From: Rhizobium mongolense subsp. loessense
GTDB lineage: Bacteria > Pseudomonadota > Alphaproteobacteria > Rhizobiales > Rhizobiaceae
Direction of reading: 5' to 3'
Assembly (NCBI RefSeq): GCF_900099775.1
Contig: NZ_FMTM01000001.1
Location: forward strand, 682,001-746,000
DNA length: 64,000 bases
Part shown: positions 45,457 through 56,110 of the stretch, piece by piece
How positions within the stretch are numbered: position 1 is the stretch's first letter
Layout of the letters: each line of letters begins with the position of its first letter
Translations under genes and position numbers: made by a program
The notes under the pieces: generated by a model
What the model was told of the DNA's origin: nothing
The model's database searches: none
What the model saw: the letters and a program-made list of their open reading frames with translations, nothing else

Positions 45457-45617
45457 CCACCGGCCTGCTTTGCTGGCTCTTCGTTTTCGTCCGGATTGGG
45501 ATTGGGCGTCTCGTCCGGCAGGCGATCGGGATCCGGCTCCTTGACAGGCGGCTCCGGTTTCCAGCCAGGCCCTGGCATCGGCGGCTGATCGGGGATAGGT
45601 TCGTTGGGAACGGACAT
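45441..45617 (-). CDS. short proline/acid-rich protein
   Basis: 58 residues starting with MSVPNEPIPDQPPMPGPGW and rich in Pro, Glu and Asp (PDPDRLPDETPNPNPDENEEP). No membrane or signal segments are present, so it is probably disordered. The start at 45617 has an AGGAGCAGG ribosome binding site upstream. It overlaps the last 16 bases of the LysR gene on the other strand. Small proteins of this type are common in rhizobia; the role is unknown. Confidence 0.55.
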   Translation of the reverse strand: MSVPNEPIPDQPPMPGPGWKPEPPVKEPDPDRLPDETPNPNPDENEEPAKQAGGQRNI

Positions 45618-45641
45618 CCTGCTCCTTCCGTCTTCGATTGC

Positions 45642-46079
45642 TCACTTGTCGGTTTTCAGGGATTCGGCCGCACGCATCGGCATGCTGTCGATGATGGCAA
45701 AGAGTTCGCCGTTGCTCATCGGCTCGCTCACCTTGAGCTTCACCGTTCCATCCTTGCCGACAAGGGCGGCTGCGAATTCACCAGCCTCGGGAGCCCCAAG
45801 CTCCTTTCGAAGCGCCCTTTCATTCAAATTGCCGCCTGCGCCGAAGATCGGCTTGACCGTGCTGCCAGAAATCTTGAGAATGACCATGTCGCGCTCACCC
45901 AGGCCGGTACGATCGGCAAGCAGCTGGTTTTCCTGGCGCGCAGCGCGGCTATTGTCCTTGTCGGCGAAAATGACCAGAACCCGGCTCTTCCACCGGAACT
46001 CTTCGAGGCTTGCGACCGGCGCCTGAGCGCCGTCCGTCTCTTCGACCTTGGTTGCACCGTAAAGAAGCGTTTTTGACAT
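45642..46079 (-). CDS. DUF4174 protein
   Basis: 145 residues if translated from the ATG at 46079, which has GGGAGA at a usable distance; the ATG two codons earlier sits directly on it. The core RVLVIFADKDNSRAARQENQLLADRTGLGERDMVILKI and LRKELGAPEAGEFAAALVGKDGTVKLK match the DUF4174 domain, a thioredoxin-like fold without the CxxC pair. The function is unknown. There is no obvious signal peptide. Confidence 0.8.
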   Translation of the reverse strand: MSKTLLYGATKVEETDGAQAPVASLEEFRWKSRVLVIFADKDNSRAARQENQLLADRTGLGERDMVILKISGSTVKPIFGAGGNLNERALRKELGAPEAGEFAAALVGKDGTVKLKVSEPMSNGELFAIIDSMPMRAAESLKTDK

Positions 46080-46159
46080 TCTCATTCTCTCCCGTCGTCT
46101 GTAAAACGGCGGGAGGATGGGCAGGTTCCATCATTTCGGAGGGCATGGCGCAAAGCCAA

Positions 46160-46189
46160 AAAAAGCCGGTCAAAATTGACCGGCTTTTT
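46160..46189 (-). terminator. strong rho-independent terminator
   Basis: Stem AAGCCGGTCAA / TTGACCGGCTT flanked by A-runs and T-runs on either side, so it can act in both directions. On the minus strand it follows the XRE gene by about 20 bases. Confidence 0.88.
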
Positions 46190-46209
46190 AGTTCGTTCAC
46201 AGTGTAGCC

Positions 46210-46455
46210 TTACAGAGGAACGAAATCGGACGGCGGAACCTGCAAGGCGGCAGCAATGCGCCGCAACTTGGCAGGATCGGCATTTTCCCCATTCTCGATT
46301 TCGATGATTTCATTGGTGACAAGCCCACAGGTGACCGCCAGATCATCGACGCTGTAACCAACAGCCTCACGCGCTTTCCTGACCTCGGCGGCAACATTCA
46401 TCGCGGAAACCACCGTCGCTTTGGATTCATCCAGATTCTTGAGAGAAATGGACAT
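46210..46455 (-). CDS. small XRE-family DNA-binding protein
   Basis: 81 residues. A helix-turn-helix of the lambda-repressor type covers most of the protein (AAEVRKAREAVGYSVDDLAVTCGLVTNEIIEIENGENADPAKLRRIAAAL). There is no extra domain, so it should be a simple regulator or a modulator of another regulator. It stands as a single-gene unit with its own terminator at 46160-46189. Confidence 0.8.
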   Translation of the reverse strand: MSISLKNLDESKATVVSAMNVAAEVRKAREAVGYSVDDLAVTCGLVTNEIIEIENGENADPAKLRRIAAALQVPPSDFVPL

Positions 46456-46657
46456 TAAAGTCTCCTTCTAAAAGCACTCTGATGTAACCCCCGGCACAAA
46501 ATGACATTCCGGCTCACATTTTGCAACGCAATATAACACAAAGTTTACCTTCGCTGCGGTGGCTAGATAGGGAGCCGGTGCCAGAGGGCAATAGTTCAGC
46601 AGATAACAAGCCGGACGGCCCAAGCGGATCTGCCGAATTTCGGTTTTTTGAGAGGAA

Positions 46658-46734
46658 TGGTACGGTTGGGTGGTCTCGAACCACCGACCTCAGGTGCCAC
46701 AAACCTGCGCTCTAACCAACTGAGCTACAACCGC
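46658..46734 (-). tRNA. tRNA-His (GTG), CCA encoded
   Basis: A 77-base cloverleaf on the minus strand: acceptor GCGGTTG pairing with CAACCGT, D arm GCTC-loop-GAGC, anticodon arm CAGGT / ACCTG with loop TTGTGGC (anticodon GTG), T arm GGTGG / CCACC with TTCGAGA. The discriminator base is A73 and CCA is encoded. The first pair is G1-U72. The base before G1 is T, so the G-1 normally essential for histidyl-tRNA synthetase is not templated. Confidence 0.96.
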
Positions 46735-46810
46735 ACAAATCGCGCCTGGCGCGACGGGGGTCACATACGAGGACTTGGAAATTAATTCAAGCCCTATCTC
46801 CCCTCAATGT

Positions 46811-46843
46811 ACAAAAAGGCCGGACATACGGTCCAGCCTTTTG
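46811..46843 (-). terminator. rho-independent terminator of the phasin gene
   Basis: Stem GGC(C)GGAC / GTCC(A)GCC with one mismatch, extended by A-run and T-run, and followed on the minus strand by T-rich sequence. It lies 22 bases after the phasin stop. Confidence 0.8.
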
Positions 46844-46864
46844 TTTGATTGCGCTCGTAACGGA

Positions 46865-47314
46865 TCAGGCAGCCTTGAAGGAGGCCATGACCTTTTCGGC
46901 GGCTTCCTTGCTGGGCTTTGCGAGCTTCTCGGCAACCTGCTTGGAGGTTTCCTGCATCGACTTCGCTTGCTCGACGGTCAGTTCCGCCTGCTTGCGCAGG
47001 AAAGCGGTCTGAAGTTCGACGAGTTCTGCAATCGACTTCACACCGAGCAGAGCTTCCATGTGCGAGAGGGAATTTTCAGCATTCGTGCGGAGTGCGTCGA
47101 TCGCCTTCAGGCCGATTTCGACCGTGCCGGCCTGCGCGGTCTGAACCGTGGCTTCGAGGGTCTTGCCGGCATCTTCGCCGGCGGCCTTCATCTTGGCATA
47201 GGCTTCACGTGACTGCTGGGCGCCTTTTTCCGCGAAGTCGCGGAAGGATTCGGCGAACTTGGACGGGTCGAAGGAGGACATTGAAAAAACGTCGTCGATC
47301 TTTATGTTAGCCAT
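46865..47314 (-). CDS. phaP: phasin (PHB granule-associated protein)
   Basis: 149 residues, almost fully helical, from the ATG at 47314 (GGAG upstream). It carries the phasin-2 pattern: FDPSKFAESFRDFAEKGAQQSREAYAKMKAAGEDAGKTLEATVQTAQAG, then ALRTNAENSLSHMEALLGVKSIAELVELQTAFLRKQAELTVEQAKSMQET. It coats polyhydroxybutyrate granules. It is divergent from the cbrA gene, and the region between holds two candidate PhaR sites. The counterpart in S. meliloti is, from memory, phaP1 next to cbrA. Confidence 0.92.
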   Translation of the reverse strand: MANIKIDDVFSMSSFDPSKFAESFRDFAEKGAQQSREAYAKMKAAGEDAGKTLEATVQTAQAGTVEIGLKAIDALRTNAENSLSHMEALLGVKSIAELVELQTAFLRKQAELTVEQAKSMQETSKQVAEKLAKPSKEAAEKVMASFKAA

Positions 47315-47385
47315 CGAATTAAGCTCCTTGGGTTCAGGCGAACAACGCCTGGATAGTTTGGATATATCTTATATAAGGCATTCCA

Positions 47386-47418
47386 TTGTGCATTGCAACA
47401 TAATTGTGCGTCGCACAA
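47386..47418. promoter_or_regulatory. two PhaR-like sites between phaP and cbrA
   Basis: Two related elements lie 18 bases apart: TTGTGCATTGCAACA (47386-47400) and the perfect palindrome TTGTGCGTCGCACAA (47404-47418). Both contain TGC-N3-GCA, the core I recall for PhaR, the PHB-responsive repressor of phasin genes in rhizobia. They lie 70 to 100 bases upstream of the phaP start, where a repressor of phaP would bind. Confidence 0.6.
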
Positions 47419-47529
47419 CGAATTAACCTTTCCGCCCGAAACCCGACCCCTGCGCTGGACCCATTTCCGGCGCGTCGTTATTAATAGACTGTTAATTTTT
47501 GAAGAGGCCGAAAGGGACAAGGTTCCGAC

Positions 47530-50500
47530 ATGCCCGCAGTCCAATACCCGTTCATCGACATTGCCGTGCATCAACGGGTGCGGGAACGCTTTTCGCGTGG
47601 CGAAGCAATGGTGCTTTTCTCGGCCGACCTTTCCCGCCTGCTCTGGGCCAATGGCGCCGGCGCGGAACTGTTCAGCCAGATCGCCGTCTATGACCTTCTC
47701 GATCAGGGCGTGAATCGCGCCGACATCACCTTCCGCCAGATCGAGACGACCGCTCGCCAGCTCGCCGCGATCGGCGACACCAGAAGCCTGGTGATCCGGA
47801 TCGCCAAGGGCTTCCGGCGAGCTCCGGCCCAAGCAACTGCCGAAATGATCGGGCTTTCGTCCGGCGAGCGCGGCATTCTGTTCTCGGTTCCCGTTTCTTC
47901 ACAACCGCTTCCTGCCGCAGAAACCGCAGCGCGAATGCTACAGGGGCTCGACGATCCCGATACGCATATGGCCGTGATCGGAGCGGAAGGCGAAGTCATT
48001 GCGTCCTCGCCCGGCTTTGCGTCGCTCGGCATCACCCAGCAGACCGCCAAAACGCTGACCAACCTTGCAGGCGCCCATCCCGACCGGCTCGTCAAGCGCC
48101 CGGTCGCAACCGGCAAGGGTTACCTGCCCGCTGCCGTCGGCAAGCTCAGCGACGAGCCGGCGCTCAATCTTCTCTTTGCCGTCGAGACCGTGCTTGGCAA
48201 TCTCGACCCGATCGACGCAACAGCGCCAGAAGAGCCGTTATCCACAGCCGCCGTTAACCATATCGACGAGCCGAAGGGCGAAAGATTCGACGACGCGCTC
48301 AATGCAGTTGCGCATATCCAGGACGTCGAAGAAGCGCTGGAGATTGTCGACGGCGAGGAAACCAAGCCCGTAGCCGAAGCGGCAGATGAACCGCTCATCG
48401 ATCACGAAGAACCGGAAGAGCTTATCCTTTCCGAACCCGAGATGCCGCTCGCTGACCGCGCGGAGCCGGCCGGCGACGACACAGTGGACGCGCAGACCAG
48501 GACAGAGCCTGCCGATGCCGAGGTGCGGCGCGAGATCGAACCTGCCGGAAGCAATCCGGGGCACGAAACCGAAGATGGCGGCCAAGACAAGGTGGCCGCC
48601 CAGCCGACAGCAAACGGCTTTGCGTTCAAGCCAAACAGCCGCGCGACGCGCTTTGTGTGGAAGATCGACGCCGACGGCCACTTCAGCGAAGTGTCGGGTG
48701 AATTCGCCGATGCCGTCGGTCCACACGCAGCCAACATCATTGGCGTTGCCTTTTCCGACATCGCGGCACTCTTCAACCTCGATCCCGAAGCCAAGATCGC
48801 CGAAGCGCTCGAGCGCCGGGATACATGGTCAGGCAAGACGATCCATTGGCCGATCGAGGGGACGAGCCTGATCGTTCCCGTCGACCTCGCCGCGCTGCCG
48901 ACCTATACGCGCAACCGGGAGTTCGACGGCTTCCGCGGCTTTGGCGTTGTCCGGCTTTCCGATGCAACCGAGGATCCGCTGGCGCTCGGTCTGACGCTCG
49001 GCGCCGATGCCTTCGGCCGCGACACGGCCGGCCCCGAACAGTCGCCGGAGGAGGCTGCTCCGGAGGCATCCGACGTGCAGCCCCAGCCGGACGTGCCGCA
49101 AGCCGCACCGGAGCCCGAGGCGGCCTTCGAAACCGCGTCTCGCGAAGAGCCGCCCGTCCTGCGCGTGGTGGAAACGCCGAGCCGCCGGCTGACGGACAAG
49201 ATCATTCAACTCCATGGTGCAGGTCCGGCGCTGAGCGCGGCCGAGCAGGCAAACTTCCGCGAGATCGCCAAACGCCTGGAAGCTTTCGGCGTTCGCGACG
49301 ATGAGCCGGCTCCCACAGAGCCCGATGGTGCAGAGAGCCCGGCTCCCACAGAGCCGGCAGAAGGTGCATCCGAAGGCGTGCCGAACGAGGCAATCTTCGA
49401 GAGCGCGAGCACGGCCGCCGAAAAACCGGCCGATGCAGCGGAGCACGTCGAGACGCCCGAGCCGACTGAGGACGATGCCACCGAGGGCCTGCACGAAACC
49501 TTCAGCCCGATCGAAGTGCTGCACAGTGCCATCCCGCCGCGGGTGAAGATGACGGACGGGCTATCGGCCAATACCGTCGACCAGTTGCCGGTTGCCGTGC
49601 TCGTCCATGCCGGCGATGCGCTGATCCACGCCAATCCCGAATTCATGCGTCTGACCGGCTATGCTTCGCTTGACGATCTCAGCGATGTGGGCGGGATCGA
49701 CGCGCTGCTTCAACGCCGCGACTTGGATGAAAAAGCGGGCCGCCCGGGCGCAATGGTGCTCGTGACGGCCGACGACTCGCTCGTGCCGGTCACCGCCCGC
49801 CTGCAATCGATCCGCTGGGAAGAATCCAGCGCGCTCATGCTGGCGCTGATGCCTGTCGAGGGAAGCGACGTTGCGCCGGCTCAAAACGAAGAAACCCGCG
49901 CGGACATCCGCTCCGACCGCATGATCGAAAAGGTCGCCAAGCTGCAGGTCGAGGTGGAAGAACTCCGCTCCATCCTGGAAACGGCGACGGACGGCGTGGT
50001 CGTCATCGGCGCAGAAGGCGATATCCGATCGATGAACCGCTCGGCAAGCGCGCTTTTCAACTATGATGAGGAAGAGACCCGCGGCAAACCCTTCGTGATG
50101 CTCTTTGCGCATGAGAGCCAGAAGGCGGTGCTCGACTATCTGAACGGCCTTTCCGGCCATAGCGTCGCAAGCGTTCTGAACGACGGGCGTGAGGTGATCG
50201 GCCGCGAGTCATCCGGCGGCTTTGTTCCGCTGTTCATGACGATGGGCCGGCTCACCTCCTCGAGCGGCTATTGCGCCGTTATCCGCGACATCACTCAGTG
50301 GAAGCGCACCGAGGACGAGCTTCGAAATGCGAAGGGCGCCGCCGAAACGGCGAATGCCCACAAAACGGATTTCCTCGCGCGCATCAGCCATGAAATCCGC
50401 ACGCCGCTCAACGCCATCATCGGCTTCTCGGACATGATGGCGAGCGAGCGCTTCGGTCCGATCGGCCATCCGCGCTACATCGAATATGCAAACGACATCG

Positions 50501-51060
50501 GCCGCTCGGGCCGCCATGTCCTCGATATTGTCAACGATCTGCTCGATATCTCGAAGATCGAAGCGGGTGAGATGGATCTCGATTTCGCATCCGTCGGCCT
50601 CAACGAGGCGATTTCGGAGGCCGTGGCTCTGGTCCAGCCGCAGGCAAACGGACAACGCGTCATAATTCGTACGGCGCTGTCGCAGTCGGTGCCGAATGTC
50701 GTTGCCGATCTCCGCTCCGTCAAGCAGATCGCTCTCAACATCCTTTCCAACGCCATCCGCTTCACGCCGTCAGGCGGTCAGATCGTGGTTTCAACGTCAT
50801 ATGAAGCCAATGGCAGTGTCGTGCTGCGTGTGCGCGATACCGGCATCGGCATGACGCGCGGCGAACTCGACCAAGCGATGAAGCCGTTCAGGCAGGTTTC
50901 CGCCCAGTCGCGCCACCGCGGCGATGGTACGGGTCTCGGCTTGCCGCTGACCAAGGCGATGGTGGATGCAAACCGGGCGATCTTCTCGATCAATTCGGCG
51001 CCGAACGAGGGCACGCTCGTTGAGGTCACCTTCCCGTCGCAGCGCGTGCTGGCAGGCTGA
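47530..51060 (+). CDS. cbrA: CbrA-type PAS sensor histidine kinase
   Basis: 1176 residues, with no membrane segments, so it is cytoplasmic. It begins with a PAS-like region (about 20-120), then an acidic Pro/Glu-rich linker (about 230-370), a PAS-like region near 374-470, a second long disordered linker (about 490-670), PAS domains at about 684-800 and 811-930, then the kinase core with His954 in ARISHEIRTPLNAI and the ATPase motifs LNILSNAIRF and DTGIGM. In S. meliloti CbrA acts in the CtrA cell-cycle pathway, controlling DivK phosphorylation and envelope and exopolysaccharide properties. The assignment rests on architecture and on the phaP-cbrA-acetoacetyl-CoA synthetase gene order I recall. 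Confidence 0.85.
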   Translation: MPAVQYPFIDIAVHQRVRERFSRGEAMVLFSADLSRLLWANGAGAELFSQIAVYDLLDQGVNRADITFRQIETTARQLAAIGDTRSLVIRIAKGFRRAPAQATAEMIGLSSGERGILFSVPVSSQPLPAAETAARMLQGLDDPDTHMAVIGAEGEVIASSPGFASLGITQQTAKTLTNLAGAHPDRLVKRPVATGKGYLPAAVGKLSDEPALNLLFAVETVLGNLDPIDATAPEEPLSTAAVNHIDEPKGERFDDALNAVAHIQDVEEALEIVDGEETKPVAEAADEPLIDHEEPEELILSEPEMPLADRAEPAGDDTVDAQTRTEPADAEVRREIEPAGSNPGHETEDGGQDKVAAQPTANGFAFKPNSRATRFVWKIDADGHFSEVSGEFADAVGPHAANIIGVAFSDIAALFNLDPEAKIAEALERRDTWSGKTIHWPIEGTSLIVPVDLAALPTYTRNREFDGFRGFGVVRLSDATEDPLALGLTLGADAFGRDTAGPEQSPEEAAPEASDVQPQPDVPQAAPEPEAAFETASREEPPVLRVVETPSRRLTDKIIQLHGAGPALSAAEQANFREIAKRLEAFGVRDDEPAPTEPDGAESPAPTEPAEGASEGVPNEAIFESASTAAEKPADAAEHVETPEPTEDDATEGLHETFSPIEVLHSAIPPRVKMTDGLSANTVDQLPVAVLVHAGDALIHANPEFMRLTGYASLDDLSDVGGIDALLQRRDLDEKAGRPGAMVLVTADDSLVPVTARLQSIRWEESSALMLALMPVEGSDVAPAQNEETRADIRSDRMIEKVAKLQVEVEELRSILETATDGVVVIGAEGDIRSMNRSASALFNYDEEETRGKPFVMLFAHESQKAVLDYLNGLSGHSVASVLNDGREVIGRESSGGFVPLFMTMGRLTSSSGYCAVIRDITQWKRTEDELRNAKGAAETANAHKTDFLARISHEIRTPLNAIIGFSDMMASERFGPIGHPRYIEYANDIGRSGRHVLDIVNDLLDISKIEAGEMDLDFASVGLNEAISEAVALVQPQANGQRVIIRTALSQSVPNVVADLRSVKQIALNILSNAIRFTPSGGQIVVSTSYEANGSVVLRVRDTGIGMTRGELDQAMKPFRQVSAQSRHRGDGTGLGLPLTKAMVDANRAIFSINSAPNEGTLVEVTFPSQRVLAG

Positions 51061-51063
51061 ATC

Positions 51064-51089
51064 AAAAAAGGCAGCCGCGAATGGCTGCC
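51064..51089 (-). terminator. rho-independent terminator
   Basis: Stem GGCAGCC / GGCTGCC (51070-51076 and 51083-51089) with a 6-base loop, followed on the minus strand by six T. It lies about 190 bases after the stop of the acetoacetyl-CoA synthetase gene, whose transcript it probably ends. Confidence 0.75.
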
Positions 51090-51278
51090 TGGAATTTGGT
51101 GCTGTTCAACAAGAGAATAGTCGATCAACCTCATGTTTCGGGAGCCCGCAGGCAAGCTGCTTCGTTCATGCGCAGCCCCGATTGCCTTTACCTTTGACCA
51201 ACCTTTCTTAACGAAAGGTTTCCAGGCGGCAGAAACTATCAAACGATAGCCTATAGTTTGCGGTGCATTTGATTGAAA

Positions 51279-53231
<1,953 letters not shown>

Positions 53232-53395
53232 TCAATCTCCTCCCTATTATCCGCTATATACCATGCTGCACCGCATTATAAAGTGTGCATCGCTTCAGAC
53301 GCAGGCCTCTCGAAGATTTGCATATATCTTTCGTTTCATATATCCGGCGAAATCGATAGCTAACGGATAAGCAGCTGAAAATACTGGCGGAGCTT

Positions 53396-55285
53396 ATGGG
53401 TACGTCAAGACAACCAAAATGGCGGCGCAAGATGATACCCGTTTCCCGCTGGCTGCCGGGTTTTGCGCGAATTGCAACCAGCCTGATCCTTTTCGCCGCC
53501 ATCGTTTTCGTGGCGCTTCGTGTTGCCGCCCCTTATCTCGTTTCGAGCGGATTGGTGCGCTCCGGCATCGAGGACGTTTTGTCGAAATGGACCGGCTATC
53601 AGGCCGAGATCAAGGGCACGCCAGTTCTCGAATTCTGGCCGACACCGCGCATTACGCTGAACCAGATCACCATCCGCCAGCCCGAAAAGAGCGGCAACAA
53701 GCTGCTCGGCACGATCGAGAGCCTTTCGGCCGATTTCAGCCTCATCGACGCCATCCGCGGCAGCGCCCGCTTTCATGAATTCCACCTGCTGCGCCCCAAT
53801 CTTTCCCTCACCCGCGACCAACAGGGGCTGATCGACTGGACCTATGCCGGGCAGCTTGCGAAGGCGATCACCAACGCGCGCCAGGAAGGTGGAGCCGAAG
53901 TCCTCGATCAAAGGCTTGATGCGACGATCGGTGCGATCACCGTCGAAGACGGCACGCTCAATGTCGCCGATCTTGCAAGTGGCAAGACCTATCATTTCCA
54001 AGGCGTAACCGCCGATATCACCTGGCCGCGGCTTTCAAGCCCGATGACGGCGGTGCTGATGGCGAGAACGAGCGGCGAAGATTTGAAGCTTGACTTCTCG
54101 TCCAATAGCCCGCTGCTGATCTTCGGCGGCAAGGTTGCTCAAATCAAAACCGCACTTACCTCCAAGCTCATGACAGCAGAATTCACCGGTATCGGCGGTA
54201 TCTCAGGCCTTGCCGGACTATCCGGCACCGTGTCGGTCAATATTCCCGACCTGCCTGCGCTTTTGGCCTGGTCCGGCAAATCCATTCCGGACGTTGAGAC
54301 GCTGAGATCGTTTTCGATCGAGAGCGACATATTTTCCGCCTCCAACGGCCTGCGCTTCAACCGAGTTGCGCTTGGGCTCAACGATGCGAATGCAACCGGC
54401 GTCATGGACATCTCCATTGGCACAAACGCGCGGGCAAGACTTGGCGGCACGCTGGCCTTCGACCGTATGAACCTCAAGCCCTTCTTCGACGCCTTTACTC
54501 TGCGCCTGGCCGCGGGCGAAGCGGGCGCGCCGGAAGATGGCGGTCCGCTGCAGAAGCTTGATGTCGATCTCAGGCTCTCCGCCAAGGAAATGCAGCTTCC
54601 GCCCTTCCAGCTCTTCGATGTCGGGGCAAGTATCATCGTTTCCAGCAACGAAGCCAAATTCGATATCGGCGACAGCCAGTTCGAAGGCGGAGAGATGACG
54701 GCGCATCTGGAGGCAATGCGCGGGAATTTCGACGGCGGCGGCAAGCTGCAGGTCTCGATCCGCGGTGCCGATTTTGCTGGGCTGATCGAACGCCTGCAGT
54801 TAAAAGGCCCATTACCGCTCGCGAATGGATCGCTCGACATTTCGCTGAAAACCAACAAGCCGATCTGGACGGCAGGCGCTGCCGACGTCAGCGGACAGCT
54901 TGCATTCCGGGGCAATGCGGGCTCGATCGCCCGCCTTGACGTGGAAGCCATCCGAAGCCAGGCCGCCCAGCAGAAATTTTTCCCGCTGAGCGCCGTTTCG
55001 GGCCGCGCTTTCGAATTCAATCGGATCGATGTGGCTGCTGCTCTCGCGGATGGCTCGGCCGAGCTTCGCGGCGTCAGCGTTCAAGGTACAGACGAGACGC
55101 TGACCCTTTCAGGCATCATCCCGTACGAATCCAACGGACTGGCCCTTTCGGGATCGCTGCAGGCGACCGATGACGCCAAGAAGGCAGTGTTGCCGCTTCT
55201 GCCGTTCTTCGTCGGCGGCTCTTGGCCGAACCCGGTGATTTCGCCGGTTCCGCTGATCAATCAGCAGCCACCCGGCGTCCAGTGA
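53396..55285 (+). CDS. AsmA-family protein
   Basis: 629 residues. A single N-terminal membrane helix (IATSLILFAAIVFVALRVAAPYLV) is followed by a large periplasmic domain in the AsmA pattern (SGIEDVLSKWTGYQAEIKGTPVLEFWPTPRITLNQITI; the later SGLAGLSGTVSVNIPDLPALLAWSG). AsmA-like proteins bridge the periplasm and affect lipid transfer and outer-membrane composition. The ribosome binding site GGAG is only 3 bases before the ATG at 53396, so the next ATG (53432) is possible. It is convergent with potI, 3 bases apart, and divergent from the acetoacetyl-CoA synthetase gene. Confidence 0.8.
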   Translation: MGTSRQPKWRRKMIPVSRWLPGFARIATSLILFAAIVFVALRVAAPYLVSSGLVRSGIEDVLSKWTGYQAEIKGTPVLEFWPTPRITLNQITIRQPEKSGNKLLGTIESLSADFSLIDAIRGSARFHEFHLLRPNLSLTRDQQGLIDWTYAGQLAKAITNARQEGGAEVLDQRLDATIGAITVEDGTLNVADLASGKTYHFQGVTADITWPRLSSPMTAVLMARTSGEDLKLDFSSNSPLLIFGGKVAQIKTALTSKLMTAEFTGIGGISGLAGLSGTVSVNIPDLPALLAWSGKSIPDVETLRSFSIESDIFSASNGLRFNRVALGLNDANATGVMDISIGTNARARLGGTLAFDRMNLKPFFDAFTLRLAAGEAGAPEDGGPLQKLDVDLRLSAKEMQLPPFQLFDVGASIIVSSNEAKFDIGDSQFEGGEMTAHLEAMRGNFDGGGKLQVSIRGADFAGLIERLQLKGPLPLANGSLDISLKTNKPIWTAGAADVSGQLAFRGNAGSIARLDVEAIRSQAAQQKFFPLSAVSGRAFEFNRIDVAAALADGSAELRGVSVQGTDETLTLSGIIPYESNGLALSGSLQATDDAKKAVLPLLPFFVGGSWPNPVISPVPLINQQPPGVQ

Positions 55286-55288
55286 TTT

Positions 55289-56107
55289 TCAAGGCGCGTT
55301 GGCTGCCGCACGCTCATCGCGTTCCCGCTGTATCTCGCGGCGCTTGGAGACGATCGAGGCGCAGATGACCCCAACCGTTACGATACCGATCAGAATCGTG
55401 CAGACCGCATTGATTTCCGGGGTCACGCCGAGGCGCACCTGGCTATAGATTCTCATCGGCAGGGTCGTGGCGCCCGGGCCTGACGTGAAGCTCGCAATCA
55501 CGAGGTCGTCGAGCGACAAGGTGAATGCCAGGATCCAGCCCGAAAAGACGGCGGGCGCAATGATCGGCAGCGTCACCTCGAAGAAGGTCCGGACGGGGGG
55601 AGCGCCGAGGTCCTGCGCCGCTTCTTCGATCGAATGATCGAAGCTCACCAGGCGCGACTGCACGACAACGGCGACAAAGCACATCGTCAGCGTCGTATGC
55701 GCCAGCGTGATCGTCCAGAAGCCGCGGTCAAAGCCAATCGCCACAAACAGCAGCAGCAGCGAAAGCCCGGTGATCACCTCGGGCATGACGAGCGGCGCAT
55801 AGACCATTCCGGAGAAGAGCATGCGTCCGCGAAACCGCGTGTAGCGCACGAGCGTGAGCGCGGCGAGCGTGCCGAGGATGGTAGCCAGCGTGGCGGAGAG
55901 CACGCCCACGCGCACCGTCACCCAGGCAGCGTCGAGTAAAGCCTGATTGTACAGCAGCTGTGTGTACCATTTCGTCGAGAAGCCGCCCCAGACGGTGACG
56001 AGCTTCGATTCGTTGAACGAGAAAATCACGAGCAGGACGATCGGCAGATAGAGGAAGGCAAAGCCGAGCGTGACCGAGACGATATTGAAGCGGGTCCATT
56101 GCAGCAT
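55289..56107 (-). CDS. potI: putrescine ABC transporter permease PotI
   Basis: 272 residues, with six membrane helices. Opening WTRFNIVSVTLGFAFLYLPIVLLVIFSFNESKLVTVWGGFSTKWY is typical of PotC/PotI permeases, and the EAA loop is EEAAQDLGAPPVRTFFEVTLPIIAPAVFSG. It forms the channel with PotH. It is the last gene of potFGHI. Confidence 0.93.
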   Translation of the reverse strand: MLQWTRFNIVSVTLGFAFLYLPIVLLVIFSFNESKLVTVWGGFSTKWYTQLLYNQALLDAAWVTVRVGVLSATLATILGTLAALTLVRYTRFRGRMLFSGMVYAPLVMPEVITGLSLLLLFVAIGFDRGFWTITLAHTTLTMCFVAVVVQSRLVSFDHSIEEAAQDLGAPPVRTFFEVTLPIIAPAVFSGWILAFTLSLDDLVIASFTSGPGATTLPMRIYSQVRLGVTPEINAVCTILIGIVTVGVICASIVSKRREIQRERDERAAANAP

Positions 56108-56110
56108 GGC

